A DNA stretch of 64,000 nucleotides from contig NZ_CP066306.1 of NCBI RefSeq assembly GCF_016406145.1, positions 186,001-250,000 of the forward strand, in the 5' to 3' direction. The stretch is from Pseudomonas putida (GTDB taxonomy: Bacteria > Pseudomonadota > Gammaproteobacteria > Pseudomonadales > Pseudomonadaceae). Both the position numbers and the translations under genes were made by a program. This document shows, one piece after another, positions 28,334-37,246 of this stretch. Every line of letters starts with the position of its first letter. Within the stretch, counting starts at the first letter, position 1. Below the pieces are notes generated by a model. The model did not search any database, was not told the DNA's origin, and saw only the letters and a list, made by a program, of their open reading frames with translations.

Positions 28334-29722
28334 TCATGCAGGTATCACCGCTTTTGCAGTCACCCCTGCTTTCCCCAGCATCCGCTTCATCCGCCATTCA
28401 AAGGCCAGGGTCAGCGCCACCGAAGCACACGCCAGCCCCAACGCCAGCCCCCACCACACACCGACCGCGCCGCCACCCAGGTTGAAGGTCAGCAACCACG
28501 CACTCGGCGCTCCGACCAGCCAGTAGCAGCAAAGCCCTATCAGGAAGGTGGTCTTGGCATCCTTCAACCCACGGATCGAGCCCATGGCAATGGTCTGCAC
28601 GCCATCGAACAGCTCGAACCAGGCCGCCACCATCAGCAAGCTCACTGCCAACTGGTAGATCGCTGCAAACGCCGGATCATTGCCATCGATGAACAGGCTC
28701 ACCAGCATCTCCGGGCGCAGCCAGAACAGTGCCGCGAAGGCGAACATGATCAGCGCGCCAAAGCTGATACCGACCCGCCCGGCGCTGCGCGCCGCCAGCA
28801 GGTTGCCGGCACCGTAATACAGCCCTACCCGCATGGTCACCGCATACGAGAGCCCGGTCGGCACCATGAACGCGGTCGAAACGATCTGCAGGGCAATCTG
28901 GTGGGCCGCAAGCTCGGTGCTGCCAAGCACACCCATGCACAGGGCGGCAAAGGCGAACAGGCCGACCTCCACCATGTAGGTGCCCCCGATCGGCAAGCCC
29001 AGGCGCCACAGCTCGCGCAAGGCCGGCAGCGAAGGACGCGACAGGCCCTTGCGCAGCGGATAGGCGGCGTAAGCCGGGTGCCAGCGGATGTATAAGGCCA
29101 GCGCGATGGCCATGCCCATCGACACCACGGCGGTGACCAGGCCGATGCCCATCAGGCCAAGCTTGGGCAGGCCAAACATGCCTTCGATCAGCGCGACGTT
29201 GAACAGGTAGTTGAGCACCGTGCCGACCAGGCTGATGACCATCACCGGGGTCGAGCGGCCCAGGGCGCTGGTGAAACCGCGCAAGGCCATGAAAGTCAGG
29301 TAGCCCGGTAACGCCAGTGGCAACAGGGTGAGGAACTCGGTGGCCGCAGCAACGTTTTCAGGCTGTTGGCCGAACAGCAGCAACACCGGTTTCAGGTTCC
29401 ACAGCGCTAGTGCGGCCACCAGCGCCAGCCCCCAGGCCAGCCACAAACCGTTTTGCGCCAGCCGAGTGGCGCCCTCGATGTCATTGGCGCCCTTGCGGAT
29501 CGCCACCAGCGTGCCAACTGCTGCGATTACTCCCAGGCAGAAGATCGACACGAACGAATAGCTCGCCGCCCCCAGCCCACCGCCGGCCAGCGCCTGAGGG
29601 CTGATGCGGGCCATCATCAAGGTGTCGGTCAGCACCATCAGCATGTGCGCCAACTGCGAGGCAACCAGCGGCCCGGCCAGGCGCAGCAAAGCCTTGAGTT
29701 CTGTGGTGGGCGCAACGTGCAT
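28334..29722 (-). CDS. MATE-family multidrug/Na+ antiporter
   Basis: The 462-residue inner-membrane protein has about 12 hydrophobic helices in the two-bundle MATE arrangement. The N-terminus ELKALLRLAGPLVASQLAH and the early segment MVLTDTLMMARIS are typical of NorM-type transporters, which export cationic drugs or dyes by Na+ or H+ exchange. ATG 29722 has AAGGA upstream. It diverges from a LysR gene with a perfect operator-like palindrome between them, so regulation by that LysR is likely. Confidence 0.92.
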   Translation of the reverse strand: MHVAPTTELKALLRLAGPLVASQLAHMLMVLTDTLMMARISPQALAGGGLGAASYSFVSIFCLGVIAAVGTLVAIRKGANDIEGATRLAQNGLWLAWGLALVAALALWNLKPVLLLFGQQPENVAAATEFLTLLPLALPGYLTFMALRGFTSALGRSTPVMVISLVGTVLNYLFNVALIEGMFGLPKLGLMGIGLVTAVVSMGMAIALALYIRWHPAYAAYPLRKGLSRPSLPALRELWRLGLPIGGTYMVEVGLFAFAALCMGVLGSTELAAHQIALQIVSTAFMVPTGLSYAVTMRVGLYYGAGNLLAARSAGRVGISFGALIMFAFAALFWLRPEMLVSLFIDGNDPAFAAIYQLAVSLLMVAAWFELFDGVQTIAMGSIRGLKDAKTTFLIGLCCYWLVGAPSAWLLTFNLGGGAVGVWWGLALGLACASVALTLAFEWRMKRMLGKAGVTAKAVIPA

Positions 29723-29805
29723 GGGATGGTCCTTCTGACTCTGTGAGCGAGGGACGATTCTGAGGCTTCGGTCAACTTTGCACAAAAGGATAAAAACGAT
29801 GATTG

Positions 29806-29824
29806 GCATGAGTTGAACTCATGC
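29806..29824. promoter_or_regulatory. Perfect 19-bp palindrome between the MATE and LysR genes
   Basis: GCATGAGTT-G-AACTCATGC is an uninterrupted 9-1-9 palindrome, 84 bp before the MATE start and about 50 bp before the LysR start. It is a strong candidate operator, and ends in AT-rich DNA that could hold promoter elements. Confidence 0.6.
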
Positions 29825-29872
29825 ATATATGATTCTACGCATTCCTTCTCTGCCCCCGTAAGCAGGTGCCAT

Positions 29873-30799
29873 ATGTCCCGTCAGCTGCCTGCGCTGTATG
29901 CGCTGCGCGCATTCGAAGCCGCCGCGCGGCTCAGCTCGTTCACCCGTGCCGGCCAGGAACTGTCGATCACCCAGAGTGCGGTCAGCCGACACATCCGCAC
30001 CCTGGAAGAGCACTTTGCCTGCCGCCTGTTCATCCGCAGCGGCCGCAGCCTGCAATTGACCGAGGCCGCACGGGTGCTGCTGCCCGGCGTGCGTGAGGGC
30101 TTTGCCGCGCTGGAGCGCGCATGCGACACCTTGCGCGGTGAGGACGACATACTGCGCATGAAGGCGCCGTCGACACTGACCATGCGCTGGCTGCTGGCGC
30201 GCCTGAGCCAGTTCCGGCACCTGCAGCCGGGCAACGAAGTGCAATTGACCAGCGCCTGGATGGATGTCGACCACGTGGACTTCAACCAGGAACCCTTCGA
30301 CTGCGCGGTATTGCTCAGTGACGGCGTTTTTCCGCCGGACTGGGAGGTACGCCGGCTGTTTTCCGAGCTACTGATCCCGGTGGGCGCACCCGAGCTGCTC
30401 AATGAAGGCCCTTTGGACGAACGCCGGCTGGCCGGGATCGAACTGTTGCACCCGACCCCCGACAAGCGTGACTGGCGCGAATGGCTGGAGCGCATGGGGC
30501 TGGCAGACACTGTTTCACTCAAGGGTGGGCAGGTGTTCGACACGCTGGAACTGGGGATGATTGCGGCGGCGCGTGGTTACGGGATATCCATGGGTGACCT
30601 GCTGATGGTCGCCGAGGATGTCGCTCATGGTCGTTTGAGCCTGCCATGGCCGACGGCGGTGCCCAGCGGCATGGATTATTACCTGGTGTGGCCGCGGACC
30701 CGGCCGGGTGGTGAGCGGTTGCGGCGGTTGAGCGTGTTTCTGCAGGAAGAGGCGGCGGCGGTGAATTTGCCGGCTGTGCAGATCCTGCCGGCTATTTGA
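29873..30799 (+). CDS. LysR-type regulator (GcvA-like), divergent from the MATE gene
   Basis: The 308-residue protein has a LysR helix-turn-helix at about 8-66 (LRAFEAAARLSSFTRAGQELSITQSAVSRHI in two halves) and a periplasmic-binding-protein-like effector domain of the GcvA/AmpR subgroup. ATG 29873 is chosen to match the family start; the upstream region has only a weak AGG. Its likely target is the divergent MATE transporter. Confidence 0.9.
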   Translation: MSRQLPALYALRAFEAAARLSSFTRAGQELSITQSAVSRHIRTLEEHFACRLFIRSGRSLQLTEAARVLLPGVREGFAALERACDTLRGEDDILRMKAPSTLTMRWLLARLSQFRHLQPGNEVQLTSAWMDVDHVDFNQEPFDCAVLLSDGVFPPDWEVRRLFSELLIPVGAPELLNEGPLDERRLAGIELLHPTPDKRDWREWLERMGLADTVSLKGGQVFDTLELGMIAAARGYGISMGDLLMVAEDVAHGRLSLPWPTAVPSGMDYYLVWPRTRPGGERLRRLSVFLQEEAAAVNLPAVQILPAI

Positions 30800-30810
30800 T
30801 TGCCTGCACT

Positions 30811-30843
30811 GGCCTTATCGCCGGCAAGCCGGCTCCTACAGGT
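30811..30843. repeat. Single REP element (CCGGCAAGCCGGCTCCTACAGG)
   Basis: One copy of the first REP family, after the LysR stop. Confidence 0.75.
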
Positions 30844-31017
30844 GTGGCGGTGCAGGCGAAGAAAACGTTTGCGAATATCCCGGTCCGACACTCAAGTATT
30901 CGCTGGCGACGCCGATTAAGTTGCACCAGCGTCCCGGAAGAGGGCGCGATTCTCCGTTGACAACAGCGGTCGGTCGGGGGGATCAGGATGATCCGGGCCG
31001 CCTGCCAGGAGCTTCCC

Positions 31018-32916
31018 ATGTCTCAACCGCGTGCCCGAATCGCCTCGCAGCTGGGTATCGCCCTCGCCATCGTGCTGGCGCTGGTGATCACCGGCAGTAC
31101 TCTGTTCGCCCTGCGTTCCCTGGACGACGCCAACCTCATCACGCGCCAGGAACACTTGGCCAGTGAAGCGCGACTGTTGGCCGATCAGCTTGAAACCTTC
31201 CACGGTTCGCTCAAGGACAACACCCAGCGCCTGAGCGGCCTGTTCGAGCGTCGCTTCGCTTCGGGGCTGTCGCTGCATGCCGGCGAAACCGTCCAGGTGG
31301 CCGGCCAGGCCACGCCGGCGCTGTACCTGGGTGATCACCTGCTCAACAACGACTTCCAGCAGGTCGATGAATTTCAGCAGATGACCGCAGGTGTAGCGAC
31401 CCTGTTCGTGCGCAGCGGCGACGACTTTGTACGCATCAGCACCAACCTGAAGAAGCAGGATGGCAGCCGGGCCATCGGCACCCAGCTCGACCGCCAGCAC
31501 CCGGCCTACGCGAAACTGATGGCTGGGCAGACCTACGTTGGCCGTGCCCTGCTGTTCGAGCGCAATTACATGACCCGTTATGTGCCGGTGACCGATGGCA
31601 GCGGCCGGGTGATCGCGGTGCTGTTCGTTGGCTTCGACTATACCGACGCGCAGAACGCGCAGTTCGCCAACCTCAAGCGCTTCCGTATTGGCGATACCGG
31701 TTCGCTGGCCTTGCGCGACGAGCAGGGCAAATGGCTGGTGCCCCCGGCCAATGCCGACCAGCCGCTGTACAGCGCTTCTGCGCCCTTTGCCGAAGGCCCC
31801 TGGACGGTAGTCGCCAGCATGCCCTTGGAAGAAATCCGCGCGGTGACCTGGGATGTTGGCTTGCGCCTGGCCATCGGCAGTTTGCTGGCGATGTTGCTGG
31901 CAGTGGCCGCCACGCTGTGGCTGCTGCGCCGCAAGTTGCGCCCGCTAGATGACCTGGTGCGCCAGGCCGAGGCGCTGGGCGCAGGCGACCTGAGCGCCCG
32001 CCTGGCCGTCACCAGCCATGACGAGATCGGCCAGCTGGCACGCAGCTTCAACAAGATGGGCGAAGCCTTGGCGACCATGGTTGAACACATTCGTGGGGCC
32101 TCTGAGCAGGTCAGTAGCCGCGCCCGCTCGCTCTCTGGCCTGTCGGCCGGTGCCTGTGAAGGCATGGACCAGCAGTCCGGCGAAATCACCAGCATGGCCG
32201 GCGCGGTGGAGGAGTTCAGCGCCACGTCGATGAACATCGCCGACAACATGGCGGGCACCGAGCGTATGGCCCGTGACAACGCCCAGCAAACCCGGATTGG
32301 CCGCAGCGCGATGGACGAAGCGTCCAGTTCGTTGCGCCAGATCGCCGAGGCATTAGGTGGCACTGCAACCGTGATGGACACATTGGGTGCACGCTCGCAG
32401 GAAATCGGCGGCATTGTCGGGGTGATTACCGCCATTGCCGAACAGACCAACCTGCTGGCGCTCAACGCGGCCATCGAAGCAGCGCGCGCGGGGGAGCAGG
32501 GCCGTGGATTTGCCGTAGTGGCTGACGAGGTACGTGGCCTGGCAGCGCGTACGCGTCAAGCGACCGATGAAATCTCCGGGATGATCGCCAGTATCCAGCA
32601 GCAGACCGGCCATGCCATCAGCACCCTGGAACAGGGCAATCAGTTGATGCAGGAAGGCCTGGCACGCAACGACAAGGTGGCCGAGTCGCTTGCGCGTATT
32701 GACGAGCAAAGCCGCGTCGCGGGTGAGCAGTTTACCGTGATCAGCACTGCCACCCAGGAACAAAGCAGCACGGCAACCGTGCTCAGCCGCAACCTGCAGA
32801 GCATTGCCCAGGCCAACAGCGAACAGCGTGACGTGGCCAATGAGCTGGCCTTTACCGCCAAGGAGCTGGAAGGGCTGGCGGCGCAGTTGCGCCAGGAAGT
32901 CGATCGGTTTCGTTGA
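31018..32916 (+). CDS. Methyl-accepting chemotaxis protein with Cache-type sensor
   Basis: The chemoreceptor has 632 residues: TM1 at about 11-32, a periplasmic sensor of about 250 residues, TM2 near 284-304, a HAMP domain ([24 protein letters not shown] region), and a cytoplasmic signalling domain with the hairpin tip [19 protein letters not shown]. The sensor ends in [25 protein letters not shown] sequence, which is characteristic of the Cache_3-Cache_2 group. The ligand is unknown. ATG 31018 has AGGAG six bases upstream. It lies beside the lysine catabolic genes. Confidence 0.93.
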   Translation: MSQPRARIASQLGIALAIVLALVITGSTLFALRSLDDANLITRQEHLASEARLLADQLETFHGSLKDNTQRLSGLFERRFASGLSLHAGETVQVAGQATPALYLGDHLLNNDFQQVDEFQQMTAGVATLFVRSGDDFVRISTNLKKQDGSRAIGTQLDRQHPAYAKLMAGQTYVGRALLFERNYMTRYVPVTDGSGRVIAVLFVGFDYTDAQNAQFANLKRFRIGDTGSLALRDEQGKWLVPPANADQPLYSASAPFAEGPWTVVASMPLEEIRAVTWDVGLRLAIGSLLAMLLAVAATLWLLRRKLRPLDDLVRQAEALGAGDLSARLAVTSHDEIGQLARSFNKMGEALATMVEHIRGASEQVSSRARSLSGLSAGACEGMDQQSGEITSMAGAVEEFSATSMNIADNMAGTERMARDNAQQTRIGRSAMDEASSSLRQIAEALGGTATVMDTLGARSQEIGGIVGVITAIAEQTNLLALNAAIEAARAGEQGRGFAVVADEVRGLAARTRQATDEISGMIASIQQQTGHAISTLEQGNQLMQEGLARNDKVAESLARIDEQSRVAGEQFTVISTATQEQSSTATVLSRNLQSIAQANSEQRDVANELAFTAKELEGLAAQLRQEVDRFR

Positions 32917-32946
32917 AACCCCTGGGGCCGCTGCTACAACCCCCCC

Positions 32947-32989
32947 GTAGGAGCGGCCTCGTGTCGCGAAAGGGGCGCAAAGCGCCCCC
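32947..32989. repeat. Single REP element with trailing GGGGCGCAAAGCGCCCC hairpin
   Basis: GTAGGAGCGGCCTCGTGTCG belongs to the second REP family; the small hairpin may terminate the chemoreceptor gene and the convergent hglS. Confidence 0.75.
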
Positions 32990-33003
32990 AACAATCCTCA
33001 CCC

Positions 33004-34398
33004 TTACCCCAGCCTCAGGTTCAAAGCCTGCGCACAAGCCTGCAACGAGCGTTTCTCACTCTGCGCATACAACGCCAGCTCATCCTGCACCGGCAGCCCC
33101 AACGCCGCCTCGAAGGCCTCGCGGTTGGCGTTGCTGCCATACTCCGCCTGGGCATCGTCACCCAGGTTGGACTGGAAGATCCCCGCCGCGCTAACTGGCA
33201 AGAAGTCCTCGTAGACCAGCGCCTCGAAGTGCACATGGCCCGCCTCGATCAAGCCCTCCAGAGTGGTCGGGCGGTCAGCCTGCTCGCGTGCGGCCAGGCC
33301 TTTTTCGGTAGCGAAATAGCGGAAGTACGCCAGCCCTTGCTCACGCATCTGTGCCAGGTCATCCGGGAACTCGGCAAACTGCTCTTTTAGCAGTGCCATG
33401 TAGCGCTCGGCATTGGCCTCCGCCGGTGCACCGCCCAAGGCTGCACGGGTAGCGTCGAGCAGCTTGTCATACAGCTGCCGGCCTTTGGGCGTGAGTGCCG
33501 CACCGCGTTGCTCGATCTCGCCGAAACGTGCGGTGTGGCTGCCTTCGCTACCGTGCTGGTCACTGAACGCAACCTTTTCCTGCAGTGCCTTGAAGCTGGT
33601 CTGGCGCAGCAGGATCGGGTGGCGGCGAGTGGGCGGGCCTTCGACAACGGCTTTGGGCGGGATACCCTTGGCCGGCATACCCAACTGGATCGCATCGATG
33701 TCCAGGGTGCGCGGGGTCAGGTGATTGATGTGCGGGCCCTTGAATGCCACCACGTCAGCGATCAGGCGGTGCTGGTCGTGCAACTGCTGGTATTGCTCGG
33801 CGGTGACCGTGGCATCCTGGTGCCAGCGGAATGTATGCAGGGCTTGCTGCACGAATTCCTCGGCGTCGGCCGCGTTCAGGCCGCCATCGCGCTCGCACTG
33901 GGTGATCAGCTCAAGGGCACGGGCGGTGAAGATCTTGCGCTTGGCCAGGAGGGTCTCTGCCAACTCACGCAGTGCGGGATTGTCGATCAGTTCCAGGCGC
34001 AGCAGCGAGGTGAATACGCGGAACGGGCTGATGTGCAGGGCCTGTTCGTGTACTGCGCGAAACGCAGTGGAGTGCACAGGCACGCCGGCGCTGCTGAGGT
34101 CGTAATACCCGACCGGCTGCATGCCCATGACCGCGAACAACCGGGCGATGGTGGCCAGCTCTTGTGCTGTGCCGACGCGGATGGCGCCATGGCGCTCCTG
34201 GCCCAGGCGCTCGACCTCGCCGGTCCAGCGCAGGGCCTGGGCCACCTCAGGCTGCTGGGCCATGACCTGCTGGTTGATTTCGCTCACCAGCTCCAGCAGC
34301 GTGCCATACAGCGGCACTTCCTGTTTGTACATGAGCGACATGGCGGCAGAGAACTGCGCGCGGATGCTGTCGGGGCTGACGAAATCGTGGGCGGGCAT
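33004..34398 (-). CDS. hglS: 2-oxoadipate dioxygenase/decarboxylase (D-2-hydroxyglutarate synthase)
   Basis: This 464-residue DUF1338 protein corresponds to P. putida KT2440 PP_5260, HglS, which turns 2-oxoadipate into D-2-hydroxyglutarate with Fe(II) and oxygen in the D-lysine pathway. With the start at ATG 34398 (AGGAAG upstream), the metal ligands reported for HglS fall at the same numbers: H70, H226 and E294, plus substrate-binding R74. This exact numbering supports both function and start. Neighbouring amaB and amaA make the 2-aminoadipate that leads to its substrate. A LysR gene lies upstream in the same direction. Confidence 0.95.
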   Translation of the reverse strand: MPAHDFVSPDSIRAQFSAAMSLMYKQEVPLYGTLLELVSEINQQVMAQQPEVAQALRWTGEVERLGQERHGAIRVGTAQELATIARLFAVMGMQPVGYYDLSSAGVPVHSTAFRAVHEQALHISPFRVFTSLLRLELIDNPALRELAETLLAKRKIFTARALELITQCERDGGLNAADAEEFVQQALHTFRWHQDATVTAEQYQQLHDQHRLIADVVAFKGPHINHLTPRTLDIDAIQLGMPAKGIPPKAVVEGPPTRRHPILLRQTSFKALQEKVAFSDQHGSEGSHTARFGEIEQRGAALTPKGRQLYDKLLDATRAALGGAPAEANAERYMALLKEQFAEFPDDLAQMREQGLAYFRYFATEKGLAAREQADRPTTLEGLIEAGHVHFEALVYEDFLPVSAAGIFQSNLGDDAQAEYGSNANREAFEAALGLPVQDELALYAQSEKRSLQACAQALNLRLG

Positions 34399-34504
34399 CG
34401 CTAGCTTCCTGGTTGGGTTCGGACGCTTACATGAAAGCTGGGAATGCACTATGGCCACAAGCGAAAAAAAGTGGCTGTGTCATTCCTTTTTTGATCGATC
34501 TTCA

Positions 34505-34582
34505 GGGCCATTCGCGACACAAGGCCGCTCCTGCTGTTTGTAGGAGCGGCCTTGTGTCGCGAATGGGCCGCAAAGCGGCCCC
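34505..34582. repeat. Inverted REP pair, nearly perfect 28-base arms
   Basis: GCCATTCGCGACACAAGGCC... and its reverse complement face each other across a 5-base loop, followed by GGGCCGCAAAGCGGCCC. It separates two leftward genes, hglS and the LysR gene. Confidence 0.9.
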
Positions 34583-34589
34583 GGCAATC

Positions 34590-35480
34590 TCAAGCCTGAA
34601 GCTGCTCATGAATCCATTCCACCAATGCCCGCACCTTGGGCACCTCCGCCGCATGCTCGGCATACGCCAGGTAATGCGCCCCGGCACTGTTCATCGCATG
34701 ATTCCAAGGAATGACCAGGCTACCCTCGCTCAATTCCTTCGCCGCCAGATAGCGTGGCACCAGCGCCACCCCGCACCCGGCCTGCGCTGCGCTCAACGCC
34801 ATATAGAACGTATCGAAGCGCGGCCCGTGATAGGCGCTGACGCTCTGCAAACCCAGCTCCAAGAACCACTCATGCCAGGCCTCCGGCCGCGACGTGCTTT
34901 GCAGCAGCACCAGGTCGGCCAGTTCTGCAGCATCGCCCAGCGTGCGCCCGGCCAGCAGCTCCGGCGCACACACCGGCACCACTTCCTCACGGAACAGCTC
35001 CACGCAGGTCGCCCCCGGCCAGGTGCCTTGCCCATAGAAAAACACCACATCCGCCGAGCCCTGCAGCAAGGCAAACGGCTCCATCTCGTTACGGATGTCC
35101 AGGTGGATGTTCGTGTGGCGCTTGCCGAAGCCCTTGAGGTGCGGGATCAACCAGCGCACGCCAAAACTCGGTTGAGTGGCTACCTTCAATATCTCGGTCT
35201 GCTCGCCATAGGTCAGGACATAGCGGCTGGACATGTCCACCTGCGTGAGAATCTTGTTGACCTCGGCCAGGTACAGGCTGCCGGCGGGGGTCAATTGCAA
35301 GCGCCGGCGGATACGCAGGAACAGGTGGTGGCGCAGCATCTCTTCGAGCTGTGCGACCTGCTTGCTGACCGCGCTCTGGGTCAGGTGCAGCTCTTCGGCG
35401 GCACGGGTGAAGCTCAGGTGGCGGGCTGCAGCTTCGAAGCACTGCAGGGCGGTCATGGAAGGCACCAGGCGTTTGGACAT
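34590..35480 (-). CDS. LysR-type regulator of the lysine/pipecolate locus
   Basis: The 296-residue regulator has a helix-turn-helix at about 8-67 (FTRAAEELHLTQSAVSKQV) and a GcvA-type effector domain. It diverges from amaB, and the interrupted palindrome ATCATT-N9-AATGAT (35500-35520) lies just upstream of its start. By position it corresponds to KT2440 PP_5259. Control of amaBA, and possibly hglS, in response to a lysine metabolite is inferred. Confidence 0.9.
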   Translation of the reverse strand: MSKRLVPSMTALQCFEAAARHLSFTRAAEELHLTQSAVSKQVAQLEEMLRHHLFLRIRRRLQLTPAGSLYLAEVNKILTQVDMSSRYVLTYGEQTEILKVATQPSFGVRWLIPHLKGFGKRHTNIHLDIRNEMEPFALLQGSADVVFFYGQGTWPGATCVELFREEVVPVCAPELLAGRTLGDAAELADLVLLQSTSRPEAWHEWFLELGLQSVSAYHGPRFDTFYMALSAAQAGCGVALVPRYLAAKELSEGSLVIPWNHAMNSAGAHYLAYAEHAAEVPKVRALVEWIHEQLQA

Positions 35481-35499
35481 AGCGGTCTCTGCGGCTCAA

Positions 35500-35520
35500 A
35501 TCATTACCTGACGGAATGAT
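35500..35520. promoter_or_regulatory. Candidate LysR operator before amaB
   Basis: ATCATT and AATGAT are separated by nine bases, a typical LysR T-N11-A-like dyad, 20 bp upstream of the regulator start and about 95 bp upstream of amaB. Confidence 0.5.
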
Positions 35521-35615
35521 ATGCGGAATAAAGGTCGTTTGTTGCACTGGTGTGATCGGATTAATACTGATCCACATCATTTTTCCACCCCATCACCCGA
35601 TGTAGGAGAAGCACA

Positions 35616-37106
35616 ATGGTTGCTGGATTGCTCGAGCGCCTTGGCGTTGCCGCCACGGCTTACACCCAGGGCGACTACCCTGTTCACACCCCGATCGACG
35701 GTAGCCAGATCGCCTCGGTGAAACTGCTTGGCAAGGCCGAGACCATCGCCTGCATCGACCAGGCGCAGAGTGCCTTCGAAGCCTGGCGCAGCGTGCCGGC
35801 CCCGCGCCGTGGCGAGCTGGTGCGCCTGTTCGGTGAAGTGCTGCGTGAACACAAGGCCGACCTGGGCGAACTGGTGTCTATCGAAGCTGGCAAGATCACT
35901 CAGGAAGGCCTGGGTGAAGTCCAGGAAATGATCGACATCTGCGATTTCGCCGTTGGCCTGTCACGTCAGCTGTACGGCCTGACCATCGCGTCCGAGCGCC
36001 CTGGCCACCACATGCGTGAAAGCTGGCACCCGCTGGGCGTGGTCGGCGTGATCAGCGCCTTCAACTTCCCGGTTGCCGTATGGGCCTGGAACACCGCGCT
36101 GGCCCTGGTGGCCGGTAACTCGGTGGTATGGAAGCCTTCCGAGAAGACCCCGCTGACCGCGCTGGCATGCCAGGCGCTGTTCGAAAAAGCCCTGAAAGCC
36201 TTTGGCGATGCCCCGGCTGGCCTGGCGCAACTGGTCATCGGTGGCCGCGAAGCCGGCGAAGCCCTGGTGGATGACCCGCGCGTGCCGCTGGTCAGCGCTA
36301 CTGGCAGCACCCGCATGGGCCGTGAAGTCGGCCCGCGCGTTGCTGCCCGTTTCGGCCGCAGCATCCTGGAACTGGGCGGCAATAACGCCATGATCCTGGC
36401 GCCGAGCGCCGACCTGGACCTGGCCGTGCGTGGCATCTTGTTCTCCGCTGTTGGCACCGCCGGCCAGCGCTGCACCACCCTGCGCCGCCTTATCGTGCAC
36501 CGCTCGATCAAGGACGAAGTGGTTGCCCGCATCAAAGCGGCTTACGGCAAAGTGCGCATCGGTGACCCACGCAAAGACAACCTGGTGGGCCCGCTGATCG
36601 ACAAGCTGTCGTTCGATGCCATGCAGGGCGCGCTGGCCAAGGCCCGCGACGAGGGTGGCCAGGTATTCGGTGGTGAGCGTCAGCTGGCCGACCAGTTCCC
36701 GAACGCCTACTACGTTTCGCCGGCCATCGCCGAGATGCCTGCGCAGAGCGACGTGGTTCGCCATGAAACCTTCGCGCCGATCCTTTACGTGCTGGCCTAC
36801 GATGACTTCGAAGAGGCCCTGCGCTTGAATAACGAAGTGCCACAAGGCCTGTCGTCGTGCATCTTCACCACTGACATCCGTGAGGCCGAGCGCTTCCAGA
36901 GCGCCTCGGGTAGCGACTGCGGCATCGCCAACGTCAACATCGGCACCAGCGGTGCCGAGATCGGCGGTGCGTTCGGTGGCGAGAAGGAAACCGGCGGTGG
37001 TCGTGAGTCGGGTTCCGATGCCTGGAAAGGCTACATGCGTCGCCAGACCAACACCGTGAACTACTCGCGCGAGCTGCCGCTGGCGCAGGGTATCGTGTTC
37101 GACTGA
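35616..37106 (+). CDS. amaB: L-2-aminoadipate semialdehyde dehydrogenase AmaB
   Basis: This 496-residue aldehyde dehydrogenase (antiquitin/ALDH7 type) oxidises 2-aminoadipate semialdehyde to L-2-aminoadipate in lysine breakdown via pipecolate. Catalytic C286 lies in GTAGQRCTTLRR and E252 in LELGGNNAM; the ALDH7 trait SAFNFPVAVW is present at about 148-157. ATG 35616 has AGGAG upstream. It is followed by amaA after a REP pair, an order known from P. putida (PP_5258-PP_5257). Confidence 0.95.
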   Translation: MVAGLLERLGVAATAYTQGDYPVHTPIDGSQIASVKLLGKAETIACIDQAQSAFEAWRSVPAPRRGELVRLFGEVLREHKADLGELVSIEAGKITQEGLGEVQEMIDICDFAVGLSRQLYGLTIASERPGHHMRESWHPLGVVGVISAFNFPVAVWAWNTALALVAGNSVVWKPSEKTPLTALACQALFEKALKAFGDAPAGLAQLVIGGREAGEALVDDPRVPLVSATGSTRMGREVGPRVAARFGRSILELGGNNAMILAPSADLDLAVRGILFSAVGTAGQRCTTLRRLIVHRSIKDEVVARIKAAYGKVRIGDPRKDNLVGPLIDKLSFDAMQGALAKARDEGGQVFGGERQLADQFPNAYYVSPAIAEMPAQSDVVRHETFAPILYVLAYDDFEEALRLNNEVPQGLSSCIFTTDIREAERFQSASGSDCGIANVNIGTSGAEIGGAFGGEKETGGGRESGSDAWKGYMRRQTNTVNYSRELPLAQGIVFD

Positions 37107-37116
37107 TGAGCACAGG

Positions 37117-37217
37117 CGGGGGCTCTGCCCCCGGTTCGCCGGTAAGCCGGCTCCCACAGGGCTCGGTGCGATCCTTGTGTGAGCCGGCTTGCCGGCGACA
37201 GGGCTGCGCAGCAGCCC
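37117..37217. repeat. Hairpin and inverted REP pair between amaB and amaA
   Basis: GGGGGC/GCCCCC hairpin just after amaB is followed by two facing elements TTCGCCGGTAAGCCGGCTCC and GAGCCGGCTTGCCGGCGA, then the small hairpin GGGCTGCGCAGCAGCCC. Such pairs can stabilise or end upstream mRNA and uncouple the two genes. Confidence 0.85.
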
Positions 37218-37218
37218 C

Positions 37219-37226
37219 AACAAGAA
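37219..37226 (+). promoter_or_regulatory. CA motif (Hfq/Crc target) before amaA
   Basis: AACAAGAA fits the AANAANAA consensus bound by Hfq with Crc, and lies 21 bases before the amaA start, where binding would block translation. Catabolite repression of pipecolate oxidation is therefore predicted. Confidence 0.5.
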
Positions 37227-37246
37227 CAATATCGCTGGAGCCGGCC

